Source: Polycladospora coralii
GTDB lineage: Bacteria > Bacillota > Bacilli > Thermoactinomycetales > Thermoactinomycetaceae
DNA length: 64,000 bases
Assembly: GCF_014773435.2 (NCBI RefSeq)
Contig: NZ_JACXAG020000003.1
Coordinates: 62,001 to 126,000, forward strand
Direction: 5' to 3'
Shown: piece after piece, positions 53,556-62,868 of the stretch
How the letters are laid out: each line of letters begins with the position of its first letter
Position numbering within the stretch: position 1 is the first letter of the stretch
Position numbers and translations under genes: made by a program
The notes under the pieces: model-generated
Database searches by the model: none
Seen by the model: only the letters and a program-made list of their open reading frames with translations
Told to the model about the DNA's origin: nothing

Positions 53556-53888
53556 TCACCTCCCTCACATCTAGTTAATCGACTATTTCTATTATCAATG
53601 ATATGGATGTAGAAAACCATCTTTTTATTCAGGCAATCCTTGGTTAATCCATTTTTAAAAGAGCAGGGGCCTTTGGTAAGGATCGATAGCTCACATATCT
53701 CTAATTGTAATCTATATATAATAACATTATGATGGAGTATGTGGGGAAGAGGCGAAAAGTGGTAAAAACAGCCTGTCACAAACATGCAAAAAATGAATGA
53801 ATGGCCACTCAGTTTATGTTACAATAAATTGCAATGAATATCGAACACCACTTGGGTCATTTTGAAATATAGGAAAGGGGAGAGAAAA
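53556..53888. other. Divergent promoter region before the FadF-type gene
   Basis: No gene. It contains the FadR-like site at 53794-53811 and a TACAAT-type -10 near 53820. Confidence 0.55.
53794..53811. promoter_or_regulatory. FadR-like operator upstream of fadF
   Basis: TGAATGA-ATGG-CCACTCA follows the Bacillus FadR pattern TGAATGA-N4-TCATTCA with the first half perfect and the second 5 of 7. It lies just upstream of the likely -10. Confidence 0.45.
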
Positions 53889-55991
53889 ATGTCAGTTTTA
53901 GAAATCATTAACCTACTATTATTTCTAGGAATTGCTGCATATGCGTTATATCTCTTTGGTAATGTCATTTATAAGCGTTATATGTATGTAAGACTAGGGA
54001 AGCCATATGACTTTAATATGGACTTAAAGAAAGCGATATCAGAAGTACTCGTTAACGTATTTGGGCAGAAGAAACTCTTAAAAGATAAAAAAAGCGGGAT
54101 CATGCATTTTATCATGTTCTACGGTTTTATCATCATTCAATTTGGTGCGATTGATCTATTTATTAAAGGGCTATCGCCTGGCAATCACTTGCCTGTCCCT
54201 GCTTATCCATTTTTCTTATTTATGCAAGAGATTGTGACGACACTTGTATTACTTGCTACTTTGTATGCGTTTTACCGTCGTTATGTGGAGAAGTTAGCAC
54301 GATTAAAAAGAGGGTTTAAATCCGGACTTGTCATTATTTTCCTATCTGTGCTAATGACTTCTATTCTATTTTCTGCGGTGTTTGAGAAGATTATGTATGA
54401 TGAGCCACTTACTTGGTACACCCCTGTGTCCTCTTTACTGGCGATGCCATTTATGGGATGGATGAGTGTTGGAGCAGCGACAGTCCTCTTTTATATTTTT
54501 TGGTGGATCCATGCTATCGACTTGTTTACGTTTATGGTATATGTACCACAATCAAAACACTTCCATTTATTGGTGGCTCCGCTTAACGTTTTTGTGAAGC
54601 GTCAACAACCACCAGCTAAATTGTCAGCGATTGACTTTGAGGATGAATCCCTTGAAGAGTACGGTGTGGGTAAGATTGAAGATTTTAACCAAAAGCAGTT
54701 GATCGACCTTTACGCTTGTGTGGAATGTGGTCGTTGTACGAATGTGTGTCCAGCGGCTGGTACAGGTAAGCTGTTATCACCGATGGACTTAATTGTAAAA
54801 ATGCGAGATCACTTAACGGCAAAGGGTGCAGCCATCACATCTAAATCACCTTGGGTGCCTAACTTTGCATTTGCTGGTGCCAATGAAGCATCTGTGAGTG
54901 CACAGATTACCAAGGAAGAGGATGGTACTGTAAACTATCCGATTCAATTGATTGGTGAAGTCATTACAGAACAAGAATTATGGGCTTGTACGACTTGTCG
55001 TAACTGTGAAGATCAGTGTCCAGTAATGAACGAACACGTAGACAAAATTATTGATATGCGTCGTTATTTGGTGATGACAGAAGGTAAAATGAATGGTGAG
55101 GCTTCTCGTACCTTCTCCAACATCGAACGCCAAGGGAATCCTTGGGGAATTAGTCGAAAAGATCGTGACAAATGGAAAGATGGTTTCGATGGTCATGCTC
55201 CGACTGTAAAAGAAGAGAAAGAGTTTGAGTACTTATTCTTCGTGGGATCGATGGGTTCTTATGATAATCGAAGTCAAAAGATTACTCGTACACTTGTAAA
55301 CTTGTTGAACCATGCAGGTGTGAAATTTGCGATCCTAGGAAATAAAGAGAAAAACTCTGGCGATACACCGCGTCGGATGGGGAATGAATTCTTATTCCAA
55401 CAATTGGCGATGGATAATATTTCGCTATTTGAAAAGCATGATGTGAAGAAAATTATTACCATCGATCCACATGCTTATAATGTCTTGAAAAATGAGTATC
55501 CTGAACTTGGTTTAGATAAAGATGTGGAAGTATATCATCATACACAAGTGTTGGCTGAGCTTGTCCGTGAAGGCCGCTTGAAACCAACAAAAGAGGTAAA
55601 AGAGCGAATTACGTACCATGATTCGTGCTACCTAGGTCGATATAATGGTGAGTATGATTCACCTCGTTATATCTTGCAACAAATTCCTGGTGTGGAAGTA
55701 GTCGAGATGGAACGAAATCGTGAAAATGGCATGTGTTGTGGTGCCGGTGGCGGTATGATGTGGATGGAAGAAACAGAAGGTGTACGTGTAAACGTAACGC
55801 GTACAGAGCAAGCGCTTGAAGTAAACCCAACGATGATTGGTAGCGGTTGTCCATACTGCTTAACGATGTTATCAGATGGTACGAAAGCGAAAGAAGTAGA
55901 AGATCGTGTGCAAACACTTGATGTTGTTGAGATTCTCGCACTTTCAATTGATTTGGAAGAAAAAATTGAAGTGGCTGACGGTGTACATTAA
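53889..55991 (+). CDS. fadF: FadF-like membrane iron-sulfur oxidoreductase
   Basis: A 700-residue protein that likely carries electrons from acyl-CoA dehydrogenases (through ETF) to the quinone pool. The N-terminal half has five membrane helices of the nitrate-reductase-gamma type; then two ferredoxin clusters (CVECGRCTNVCP and CTTCRNCEDQCPV) and a C-terminal pair of CCG domains (HDSCYLGRYNGEYD, NGMCCGAGGG). This matches FadF (YwjF) of Bacillus. ATG 53889 follows AGGAAAGGGGAG; upstream in-frame TTG 53862 is rejected. It stands before the acyl-CoA genes and has a FadR-like site. Confidence 0.88.
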   Translation: MSVLEIINLLLFLGIAAYALYLFGNVIYKRYMYVRLGKPYDFNMDLKKAISEVLVNVFGQKKLLKDKKSGIMHFIMFYGFIIIQFGAIDLFIKGLSPGNHLPVPAYPFFLFMQEIVTTLVLLATLYAFYRRYVEKLARLKRGFKSGLVIIFLSVLMTSILFSAVFEKIMYDEPLTWYTPVSSLLAMPFMGWMSVGAATVLFYIFWWIHAIDLFTFMVYVPQSKHFHLLVAPLNVFVKRQQPPAKLSAIDFEDESLEEYGVGKIEDFNQKQLIDLYACVECGRCTNVCPAAGTGKLLSPMDLIVKMRDHLTAKGAAITSKSPWVPNFAFAGANEASVSAQITKEEDGTVNYPIQLIGEVITEQELWACTTCRNCEDQCPVMNEHVDKIIDMRRYLVMTEGKMNGEASRTFSNIERQGNPWGISRKDRDKWKDGFDGHAPTVKEEKEFEYLFFVGSMGSYDNRSQKITRTLVNLLNHAGVKFAILGNKEKNSGDTPRRMGNEFLFQQLAMDNISLFEKHDVKKIITIDPHAYNVLKNEYPELGLDKDVEVYHHTQVLAELVREGRLKPTKEVKERITYHDSCYLGRYNGEYDSPRYILQQIPGVEVVEMERNRENGMCCGAGGGMMWMEETEGVRVNVTRTEQALEVNPTMIGSGCPYCLTMLSDGTKAKEVEDRVQTLDVVEILALSIDLEEKIEVADGVH

Positions 55992-56003
55992 TCGGTAATG
56001 AAA

Positions 56004-56038
56004 AACCTGCTATTGTTTAAATAATAGCAGGTTTTTTT
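56004..56038 (+). terminator. Terminator of fadF
   Basis: AACCTGCTATT and AATAGCAGGTT form a perfect 11-bp stem followed by seven T. Confidence 0.9.
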
Positions 56039-56290
56039 ATAAACAAAAAAGCGGGCATAAAACCATGATTTCGACATATAGATAGGATGTATAGTGAAAG
56101 AGGCAGTTCCCCTTAGCTTGGTGAACCCCCTTTATCAATTCCAGATTTCTCTTCTGATTGACTTGCTTTTCCATTTCTCGCGCGCTTGATCCCTTTTTAA
56201 TGATTGCGGATGTTGTTTTGGGTTAGTCTATGTATAGGTATGATGGTTTGATTAAAATGATAAATAAAGTATGGTTCGGGGGGAACCTGT

Positions 56291-56656
56291 ATGACCAAAA
56301 AATCTTTATTGGGGTGTATGGTCTCAGTAATGGTCCTTTCTTATAGCGCGATGGCACATGCTGATAATGCAAATGTTTTGAAGCTCGAAGTAGGTCAATA
56401 CTACGATCAAAGTAAGCCATTTCAAGCCGATAAAGGAACATTAGAAATTACGATTGAGAATGAAGGGCCAGATGTGGCTTATTACTATGTGTTTGAGTAC
56501 TGTGACTACTTGGAGTGTCCAGTGGTTACATGGGGCGATGTGGAGCAAGGAGAAAAGAAGTTAGACTCGTTTCAGGTCTTATCTGGAAAGTATATTTTTA
56601 AAATTGAGTCTCCAGAGGGAAATACAAATGCACGTGCATTTGTACGTCAACAATAG
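56291..56656 (+). CDS. Small secreted hypothetical protein, 121 residues
   Basis: A short exported protein with a signal peptide (cleavage after AHA, residue 24) and a mature domain of about 97 residues that looks like one beta-sandwich (VGQYYDQSKPF, GTLEITIENEGPDVAYYYV, GKYIFKIESPEG). Two Cys in EYCDYLECP could form a disulfide. No family is recognised. GGGGGGAACC precedes ATG. It is followed by a 19-bp hairpin and has no functional link to its neighbours. Confidence 0.7.
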   Translation: MTKKSLLGCMVSVMVLSYSAMAHADNANVLKLEVGQYYDQSKPFQADKGTLEITIENEGPDVAYYYVFEYCDYLECPVVTWGDVEQGEKKLDSFQVLSGKYIFKIESPEGNTNARAFVRQQ

Positions 56657-56661
56657 AAGGT

Positions 56662-56703
56662 CACATGGAAAGCCTCTACGATGCCGTAGAGGCTTTCCAT
56701 GTG
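56662..56703. terminator. 19-bp perfect hairpin after the small secreted-protein gene, no T run
   Basis: CACATGGAAAGCCTCTACG and its exact complement flank an ATGC loop, 5 bases after the stop. No T run follows on the plus strand. Confidence 0.65.
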
Positions 56704-56791
56704 GAATCATTCCTTTCACTATTGTCTAAATTGTTGCATTCAGTTACTCTTAAATATGAAGGCGTTTACATGTTGGAGAATCTCGAACGAA

Positions 56792-56805
56792 CGCTCGATA
56801 GAGCG
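56792..56805. promoter_or_regulatory. Small palindrome upstream of the thiolase gene
   Basis: CGCTC-GATA-GAGCG, 23-36 bases before the thiolase ATG, with an outer TCTCG/CGAGA repeat around it. It could be the operator of the TetR gene at 62232 or a small hairpin. Confidence 0.35.
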
Positions 56806-56827
56806 AGAATAGGCGGAGGTGCTACAG

Positions 56828-58009
56828 ATGACTAAAACGGTGATATTAGGTGGAGCACGTACACCAGTGGGGAAACTGGGGGGTGCGCTAAAAGATGTAT
56901 CGGCAGTGAAATTAGGAGGGACTGCGATTCGAGCAGCACTCAATCGTGTGGGTATTGAAGATGATCAAGTAGACGAAGTGATTATGGGCATGGTACTGAG
57001 TGGTGGGGCAGGTCAAATTCCATCGCGTCAAGCTGCACGTCATGCTGGTCTGCCTTGGGAAGTACAGACTGAAACGATCAACAAAGTATGTGCTTCTGGA
57101 ATGCGTAGTATTACCTTGGGAGATCAAATCATCCGTGCTGGCGATTCTGATGTAATTGTAGCAGGTGGGATGGAAAGTATGAGTCAAGCACCCTATGTGT
57201 TGCCGTCCGCTCGTTTTGGTCAACGGATGGGTGATGGTAAAATGGTTGACTTAATGATTCATGATGGTTTGTGGTGTGCTTTTCAAGATGTACACATGAT
57301 CGTACATGGCAGTAACAGTGCCGCACAACAAGAGATCACACGCGAGCAACAAGACGAGTGGGCATATCGTAGTCACCAGCGTGGTGTGGAAGCAAGTGAA
57401 GCAGGAAAGTTTGATGATGAAATTACACCTGTAACCATTCAGACACGTAAAGGTGAAGTGGTTGTAAGTAAAGATGAATCGGTAAGACCCGAAACAACGG
57501 TTGAAAAATTATCTACCTTAAAGCCTGCTTTTGTTAAAGAGGGTTCGATCACAGCCGGAAATGCACCAGGTGTAAATGATGGTGCAGCAGCGATGGTGAT
57601 TGCTTCAGCCACTAAAGCAGAGGAACTAGGGATACAACCACTCGCTCATATACTAGGGCATGCGGCTGTCGGAATGGAAGCGAAAGATTTTCCGATTACA
57701 CCAGCATATGCCATTCAGAAGCTACTAAAAAAGCAAAACTTAACCGTTGATGATATTGATTTGTTTGAAATTAATGAAGCATTTGCAGCTGTATCACTTG
57801 CCAGTGCTAAGATTGTGGGCATTGACCTAGATAAAGTAAATGTAAATGGTGGTGCCGTAGCCTTTGGACATCCGATTGGTGCAAGTGGCACACGGATTGT
57901 ACTTACACTGGTACAAGAACTAAAACGTCGTGGCGGTGGATTAGGTATCGCAGCAATTTGTAGTGGAGCAGGTCAAGGCGATGCGATTCTCGTTCGCGTT
58001 GATTCATGA
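56828..58009 (+). CDS. Acetyl-CoA acetyltransferase (thiolase)
   Basis: Condenses two acetyl-CoA or cleaves acetoacetyl-CoA. The 393-residue thiolase has nucleophile C88 in [10 protein letters not shown], the NEAFA active site His region ([10 protein letters not shown]) and C-terminal [12 protein letters not shown] 56828 is chosen because GGAGGTG lies 6 bases upstream; GTG 56819 lies inside the binding site. Begins an operon with the 3-hydroxyacyl-CoA dehydrogenase and two acyl-CoA dehydrogenases, the MmgA-type arrangement. Confidence 0.9.
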   Translation: MTKTVILGGARTPVGKLGGALKDVSAVKLGGTAIRAALNRVGIEDDQVDEVIMGMVLSGGAGQIPSRQAARHAGLPWEVQTETINKVCASGMRSITLGDQIIRAGDSDVIVAGGMESMSQAPYVLPSARFGQRMGDGKMVDLMIHDGLWCAFQDVHMIVHGSNSAAQQEITREQQDEWAYRSHQRGVEASEAGKFDDEITPVTIQTRKGEVVVSKDESVRPETTVEKLSTLKPAFVKEGSITAGNAPGVNDGAAAMVIASATKAEELGIQPLAHILGHAAVGMEAKDFPITPAYAIQKLLKKQNLTVDDIDLFEINEAFAAVSLASAKIVGIDLDKVNVNGGAVAFGHPIGASGTRIVLTLVQELKRRGGGLGIAAICSGAGQGDAILVRVDS

Positions 58010-58023
58010 TCGGAGGAAAGAAA

Positions 58024-58878
58024 ATGAGTATACAAAATGTGAGTGTAATTGGTGCAGGTCAAATGGGGAGTGGCATCGCACAAGTTTGTGCGCAGGCGGG
58101 CTTTCAGGTTGTGCTACATGATATAGAAGAGCCCTATGTACAAAAAGGATTACAAGCGATTACACGTAACCTAGCCCGAAATGTAGAAAAGGGAAGACTG
58201 ACAGAAGAAGATAAAACCGATATCCTGTCACGAATCACGACTACCACCCAACTGGAAACAGCAGGTCAACAAGCAGATATTGTAATTGAAGCGATCCTCG
58301 AAAAGATGGAAGCGAAAGAATCCGTATTTAGCCAATTGGATCAGATCTGCCCAGCGCATACGATTTTAGCTAGTAACACTTCATCGCTTCCGATTACAGA
58401 GATTGCTGCCGTGACCAATCGAGCGGAACAAGTAATTGGCATGCATTTTATGAATCCGGTGCCTGTCATGAAGTTGGTAGAAATCATTCGTGGTTTAGCT
58501 ACCTCGGATGAAGTGTTTGCCCAAGTGAAAGATATGGCTGAGCAACTACAAAAAACAGCAGTAGAAGTAAACGATTTCCCAGGATTTGTTTCCAACCGAA
58601 TATTAATGCCAATGATTAATGAAGCGATTTATACGGTATATGAAGGAGTAGCAACTCCTGCAGCGATTGATGATGTGATGAAGTTAGGCATGAATCACCC
58701 AATGGGCCCGCTAACCCTTGCTGACTTCATTGGATTAGATACCTGTCTCTCCATTATGGAAACTTTATATGAAGGATTTGGTGATTCCAAATATCGTCCA
58801 TGCCCACTACTACGCAAATATGTGAAGGCTGGATGGCTTGGCAAAAAAAGCGGACGTGGCTTTTATCAGTATACGTAA
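58024..58878 (+). CDS. 3-hydroxybutyryl-CoA dehydrogenase
   Basis: NAD-dependent oxidation of 3-hydroxyacyl-CoA, probably C4. The 284-residue protein has [11 protein letters not shown] near the N-terminus, catalytic His in [15 protein letters not shown], and the DFPGFVSNR segment. The start ATG 58024 follows GGAGGAAAGAAA; the upstream ATG 58006, which overlaps the thiolase stop, is less likely. MmgB/Hbd-like. Confidence 0.9.
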   Translation: MSIQNVSVIGAGQMGSGIAQVCAQAGFQVVLHDIEEPYVQKGLQAITRNLARNVEKGRLTEEDKTDILSRITTTTQLETAGQQADIVIEAILEKMEAKESVFSQLDQICPAHTILASNTSSLPITEIAAVTNRAEQVIGMHFMNPVPVMKLVEIIRGLATSDEVFAQVKDMAEQLQKTAVEVNDFPGFVSNRILMPMINEAIYTVYEGVATPAAIDDVMKLGMNHPMGPLTLADFIGLDTCLSIMETLYEGFGDSKYRPCPLLRKYVKAGWLGKKSGRGFYQYT

Positions 58879-58893
58879 AGGTGTGGAGAAGGC

Positions 58894-60039
58894 ATGAAGT
58901 TTATATTTACTGAAGAACAAGAAATGATGCGGCGGATGGTTCGCGAGTTTGCACAAGCGGAAATTACACCACTTATTAAAAGCATGGAAGAAGAAGATCG
59001 CTTTCCGCTAGAAATAATAAGCAAAATGGGAAAATTAGGTCTTATGGGGATTCCCATTCCTGAACAATGGGGTGGATCAGGTGCAGACTTTACATCCTAT
59101 ATTATCGCGTTGGAGGAGATTGCTAAAGTAAGCGCGACGGTATGTGTGATTCTGTCTGTACATACCTCAGTCGGAACCATGCCTATTTTAAAATATGGCA
59201 CAGAAGAGCAAAAGAAAAAATACATTCCGAAGCTTGCACAAGGGGAATATCTCGGTGCATTTGCCTTAACAGAGCCACGTGCAGGGTCAGATGCTTCTAC
59301 CATACGCACACGTGCAAAGCGTGTAGGGGATAAGTATATCTTAAACGGTAGTAAAATCTTTATTACCAATGCGGGTGTGGCAGATACGTATATCGTCTTT
59401 ACTGTGACTGATCCAGATAAAGGTCCCAAAGGGATGACCGCATTCATCGTCGATAAAGATACGCCTGGCTTTCATGTGGGTAAAAAAGAGCAGAAGATGG
59501 GATTACATGGCTCCAACACTTGTGAATTAATCTTTGAAGCGGCGGAAGTTCCGACTGCGAATCGTCTAGGCGAAGAAGGACAAGGCTATGAGATTGCGCT
59601 ATCTAATCTGGCTGGTGGACGTATTGGCATTGCTGCCCAAGGGTTAGGCATTGCGGAAGCCGCCTTAGCACATTCCGTTCAATATGCAAAAGAGCGGATC
59701 CAATTTGGGAAGCCCATTAGCAAGCAACAAGGGATTGCCTTTAAATTGGCTGATATGGCGACCGAGATAGAGGCTGCTAAGCTTCTTATATATCGCGCTA
59801 CCACGCTGCGAGATCAGGGCTCAGATTGTAAGATGGAATCTTCTATGGCTAAAATGTTTGCCACAGATTTGGCTATGAAAGCGACTACTGAAGCGATTCA
59901 AGTATTTGGTGGCTATGGCTATACCAAAGAATATCCGGTTGAGCGCTTGTTCCGCGATGCTAAAGTGACGCAAATCTACGAAGGTACAAATGAAATTCAG
60001 CGTATTGTCATAGGGAATGCACTATTGAAAATGGGATAA
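58894..60039 (+). CDS. Acyl-CoA dehydrogenase, short-chain type (first copy)
   Basis: FAD-dependent oxidation of acyl-CoA to enoyl-CoA. The 381-residue protein has the two family signatures ([16 protein letters not shown] and [22 protein letters not shown]) and the catalytic Glu of YEGTNEIQR. It resembles MmgC/butyryl-CoA dehydrogenase. It passes electrons to ETF. It lies 15 bases after the dehydrogenase gene. Confidence 0.9.
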   Translation: MKFIFTEEQEMMRRMVREFAQAEITPLIKSMEEEDRFPLEIISKMGKLGLMGIPIPEQWGGSGADFTSYIIALEEIAKVSATVCVILSVHTSVGTMPILKYGTEEQKKKYIPKLAQGEYLGAFALTEPRAGSDASTIRTRAKRVGDKYILNGSKIFITNAGVADTYIVFTVTDPDKGPKGMTAFIVDKDTPGFHVGKKEQKMGLHGSNTCELIFEAAEVPTANRLGEEGQGYEIALSNLAGGRIGIAAQGLGIAEAALAHSVQYAKERIQFGKPISKQQGIAFKLADMATEIEAAKLLIYRATTLRDQGSDCKMESSMAKMFATDLAMKATTEAIQVFGGYGYTKEYPVERLFRDAKVTQIYEGTNEIQRIVIGNALLKMG

Positions 60040-60052
60040 GGAGAGGCAAACA

Positions 60053-61195
60053 ATGCAATTTAAACTGAGCGAAGAACATGAAATGATGCGTAAAATGGTA
60101 CGTGAATTTGCACTTAAAGAGGTAGAACCTACCGCTGCCGAACGTGATGAGGAAGAAAGATTTGATCGTTCTATCTTTGATAAGCTAGGTGAGCTGGGTA
60201 TAGCAGGTATTCCATGGGAAGAAGAAGTTGGCGGGGTAGGCTCTGACTTTCTCAGTTATGTCATCGCAGTCGAGGAGCTATCACGTGTATGTGGGTCTAC
60301 TGGTGTTACTTTATCTGCACATCTATCACTCGCCAGTTGGCCCATTTGGAAATTTGGTAACAAAGAGCAGAAAGAAAAGTTTTTACGTCCACTGGCCGAG
60401 GGAAAAAAACTAGGGGCTTATGGACTAACCGAATCTGGCTCTGGTTCTGATGCGGCCGGAATGAAGACGACGGCTGTCCGTGATGGAGATGATTACATCT
60501 TAAATGGAAGCAAGATCTTCATTACCAATGCGGGTGATGCTGAAATTTATGTCGTATTTGCGGTAACTGATCCAGCCTTAAAACATAAAGGTGTTACTGC
60601 GTTTATCGTGGAAAAAGGAACACCTGGTTTTTCGTTCGGTAAGAAAGAAAAGAAATTAGGAATCCGTTCTTCTCCAACTTTAGAAATCTTATTCGATCAA
60701 TGCCGAATTCCTGCTAGTCAGCGTTTAGGGGAAGAGGGACAAGGATTTAAAATCGCGATGATGACATTAGATGGCGGGCGCAATGGAATCGCTGCACAAG
60801 CAGTAGGAATTGCACAAGGTGCTCTAGATGCTGCGCTTGCGTATGCAAAAGAACGGAATCAATTTGGTAAGTCAATTGCTAAACAACAAGCCATTCAATT
60901 TAAACTGGCAGATATGGCAACACAAATTGAAGCAGCTCGCCTGCTCACTTACCAAGCAGCTTGGCTAGAAAGTGAACAGCTTCCCTATGCCAAAGCATCT
61001 GCTATGGCAAAACTATATGCCGGTGATATTGCCATGCAAGTGACGACTGAAGCCGTACAGATCTTTGGTGGTTATGGATATACGCGTGAATATCCAGTTG
61101 AACGCATGATGCGAGACGCAAAAATTACACAAATTTATGAAGGAACTAATGAAATTCAACGTGTAGTCATTGCCAATTACTTGGTAAAAGAATAG
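60053..61195 (+). CDS. Acyl-CoA dehydrogenase (second copy)
   Basis: A 380-residue paralogue of the preceding gene ([47 protein letters not shown]). The two are about half identical by eye and differ in the substrate loop, so they may take different acyl chains, for example butyryl- and isobutyryl- or branched acyl-CoA. AGGAGAGGCAAAC precedes the ATG, 13 bases after the first copy. Confidence 0.9.
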   Translation: MQFKLSEEHEMMRKMVREFALKEVEPTAAERDEEERFDRSIFDKLGELGIAGIPWEEEVGGVGSDFLSYVIAVEELSRVCGSTGVTLSAHLSLASWPIWKFGNKEQKEKFLRPLAEGKKLGAYGLTESGSGSDAAGMKTTAVRDGDDYILNGSKIFITNAGDAEIYVVFAVTDPALKHKGVTAFIVEKGTPGFSFGKKEKKLGIRSSPTLEILFDQCRIPASQRLGEEGQGFKIAMMTLDGGRNGIAAQAVGIAQGALDAALAYAKERNQFGKSIAKQQAIQFKLADMATQIEAARLLTYQAAWLESEQLPYAKASAMAKLYAGDIAMQVTTEAVQIFGGYGYTREYPVERMMRDAKITQIYEGTNEIQRVVIANYLVKE

Positions 61196-61265
61196 ATGGG
61201 GTTGTGCTGGGTCAATGACCCAGCATGTTACTTCAATGAAGGAATGAATTGGAGGAATTTACGTT

Positions 61266-62225
61266 ATGGATGAATGGCTTCAATCGGTCCGGCATAAACA
61301 CAAGCGTACGATTGCACGCTTTATTACCCAAGTTGAAAATGGAGAAACGGAACGAATGGAGCGTCTTAAGCAATTATACCCGTACTTGGGTCATGCGCAT
61401 TTGATCGGCTTTACAGGTCCACCGGGTTCAGGAAAAAGCACACTGGTTGATAGCTTCATTCAACACCTGCGGCAACAAAACTACACAGTAGCTGTGATTG
61501 CAGTTGATCCAACGAGTCCCTTTACAGGGGGAGCGATACTAGGTGACCGTGTGCGGATGACAAGGCATGCTTTAGACGAAGGTGTGTTTATCAGAAGCAT
61601 GGGAAGCCGTGGCAGTCTAGGTGGCTTATCGCGTGCTACAAAAGAAGCGGTACACATACTCGATGCAGCCGGTTTTGATGTCGTACTTATTGAAACAGTG
61701 GGGGTAGGTCAGGCTGAACTTGATATTATGCATATCGCCGATACCGTCGCTCTCGTACTAAATCCTGGTGATGGTGATGCTGTACAAGTATTTAAAGCTG
61801 GAATTATGGAAATTGCTGATTTATTCATTGTAAATAAAGCAGATCTCCCTGGAACGAAACGGCTCGTTTCAGATATAGAGGAACTACTCCACTTAATTGA
61901 AAAAGCGGGAGAATGGCTGCCACCTATTGTAGAGACTGTCGGAAATCGTGAAAACGGCATTCCAGTATTATGGGACAAAGTGCAAGCACATAAACGTTTT
62001 CTAAGGCAGAGAGGCAGTTGGGAAAAAAAACGATCAGCACGTAGAGGGCTTGAAGTGAAAGAAATCATGGAAGAACACATTCAAACCTTATTACAAGAGA
62101 TTTGTGAAACACCAGCGTATCAGGCAGAATTACAACATATGCTCTCCAATCAACAAGATCCACATCAATTTGCCCAAAAATGGTTTAAAACATTGCTGAA
62201 AAAGGCTTATGAGAGTGGGAGGTGA
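61266..62225 (+). CDS. meaB: MeaB-type GTPase for a B12 mutase
   Basis: A 319-residue G3E-type GTPase: P-loop GPPGSGKST, switch region LGDRVRMTRHA, GSRGSLGGLS, and NKAD. MeaB protects and reactivates methylmalonyl-CoA mutase-type enzymes; older annotations call it ArgK. It lies two genes before icmF. GGAGG stands 10 bases before the ATG. Confidence 0.9.
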   Translation: MDEWLQSVRHKHKRTIARFITQVENGETERMERLKQLYPYLGHAHLIGFTGPPGSGKSTLVDSFIQHLRQQNYTVAVIAVDPTSPFTGGAILGDRVRMTRHALDEGVFIRSMGSRGSLGGLSRATKEAVHILDAAGFDVVLIETVGVGQAELDIMHIADTVALVLNPGDGDAVQVFKAGIMEIADLFIVNKADLPGTKRLVSDIEELLHLIEKAGEWLPPIVETVGNRENGIPVLWDKVQAHKRFLRQRGSWEKKRSARRGLEVKEIMEEHIQTLLQEICETPAYQAELQHMLSNQQDPHQFAQKWFKTLLKKAYESGR

Positions 62226-62231
62226 TGGAGA

Positions 62232-62867
62232 TTGATACAAGATCCGGAAATGGTACCTTCTATGATAAAAGATCAAAAACTGGTTCAACAACGTAGAAAA
62301 CAAATTATTGATGGAGCGGTGCGGTTATTTGTAAAAAAGGGCTTTCATAAGACAACCACACGTGAAATCGCGAGTGAAAGTGGTTTGTCGATCGGTACCA
62401 TGTATGAGTATATTCAAAGTAAGGAAGATGTGCTTTACCTTGTATGTAAGGATATTCATCACGTTTTAGAAAAAAAAATTCGTCAATCATGGTCGAATGA
62501 AAAAAATGGGATTGAAGCATTGCGTAAAAGTATCATGCAACTTTTTTTACTTGTCGATGAAATGCGTGCTCCCATTCTATTCATTTATCAAGAGACAAAA
62601 TCTTTACCCCCTGCTTATAAGAAACTGGTGTTACAAAAAGAGGCAGAGATAACAGAGATTTTTGCCCAGATTTTACAGAGTGGTGTGAAAGATGGGACAA
62701 TTGAGATGGATCCCCAATATATCAAACTGATGGCGCATCAGATCATGGTGGTAGGTCAGATGTGGACATTTCGTTCATGGGCGATAGGTGGGGATTACAC
62801 CATTCAAGAGTTTGCCCGATGGCAAAGCGATCAGATCATTCATCAACTACGTAAAAGGAGAGACTAA
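62232..62867 (+). CDS. TetR-family regulator of the acyl-CoA/IcmF operon
   Basis: A 211-residue TetR protein with HTH at about 41-60 ([20 protein letters not shown]) and a helical ligand domain. The start is TTG 62232 with AGGTGATGGAGA upstream; the N-terminal 15 residues are optional. Its place between meaB and icmF suggests it senses an acyl-CoA and controls this operon; the target is not shown. It is not close to Bacillus FadR by eye. Confidence 0.82.
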   Translation: MIQDPEMVPSMIKDQKLVQQRRKQIIDGAVRLFVKKGFHKTTTREIASESGLSIGTMYEYIQSKEDVLYLVCKDIHHVLEKKIRQSWSNEKNGIEALRKSIMQLFLLVDEMRAPILFIYQETKSLPPAYKKLVLQKEAEITEIFAQILQSGVKDGTIEMDPQYIKLMAHQIMVVGQMWTFRSWAIGGDYTIQEFARWQSDQIIHQLRKRRD

Positions 62868-62868
62868 T

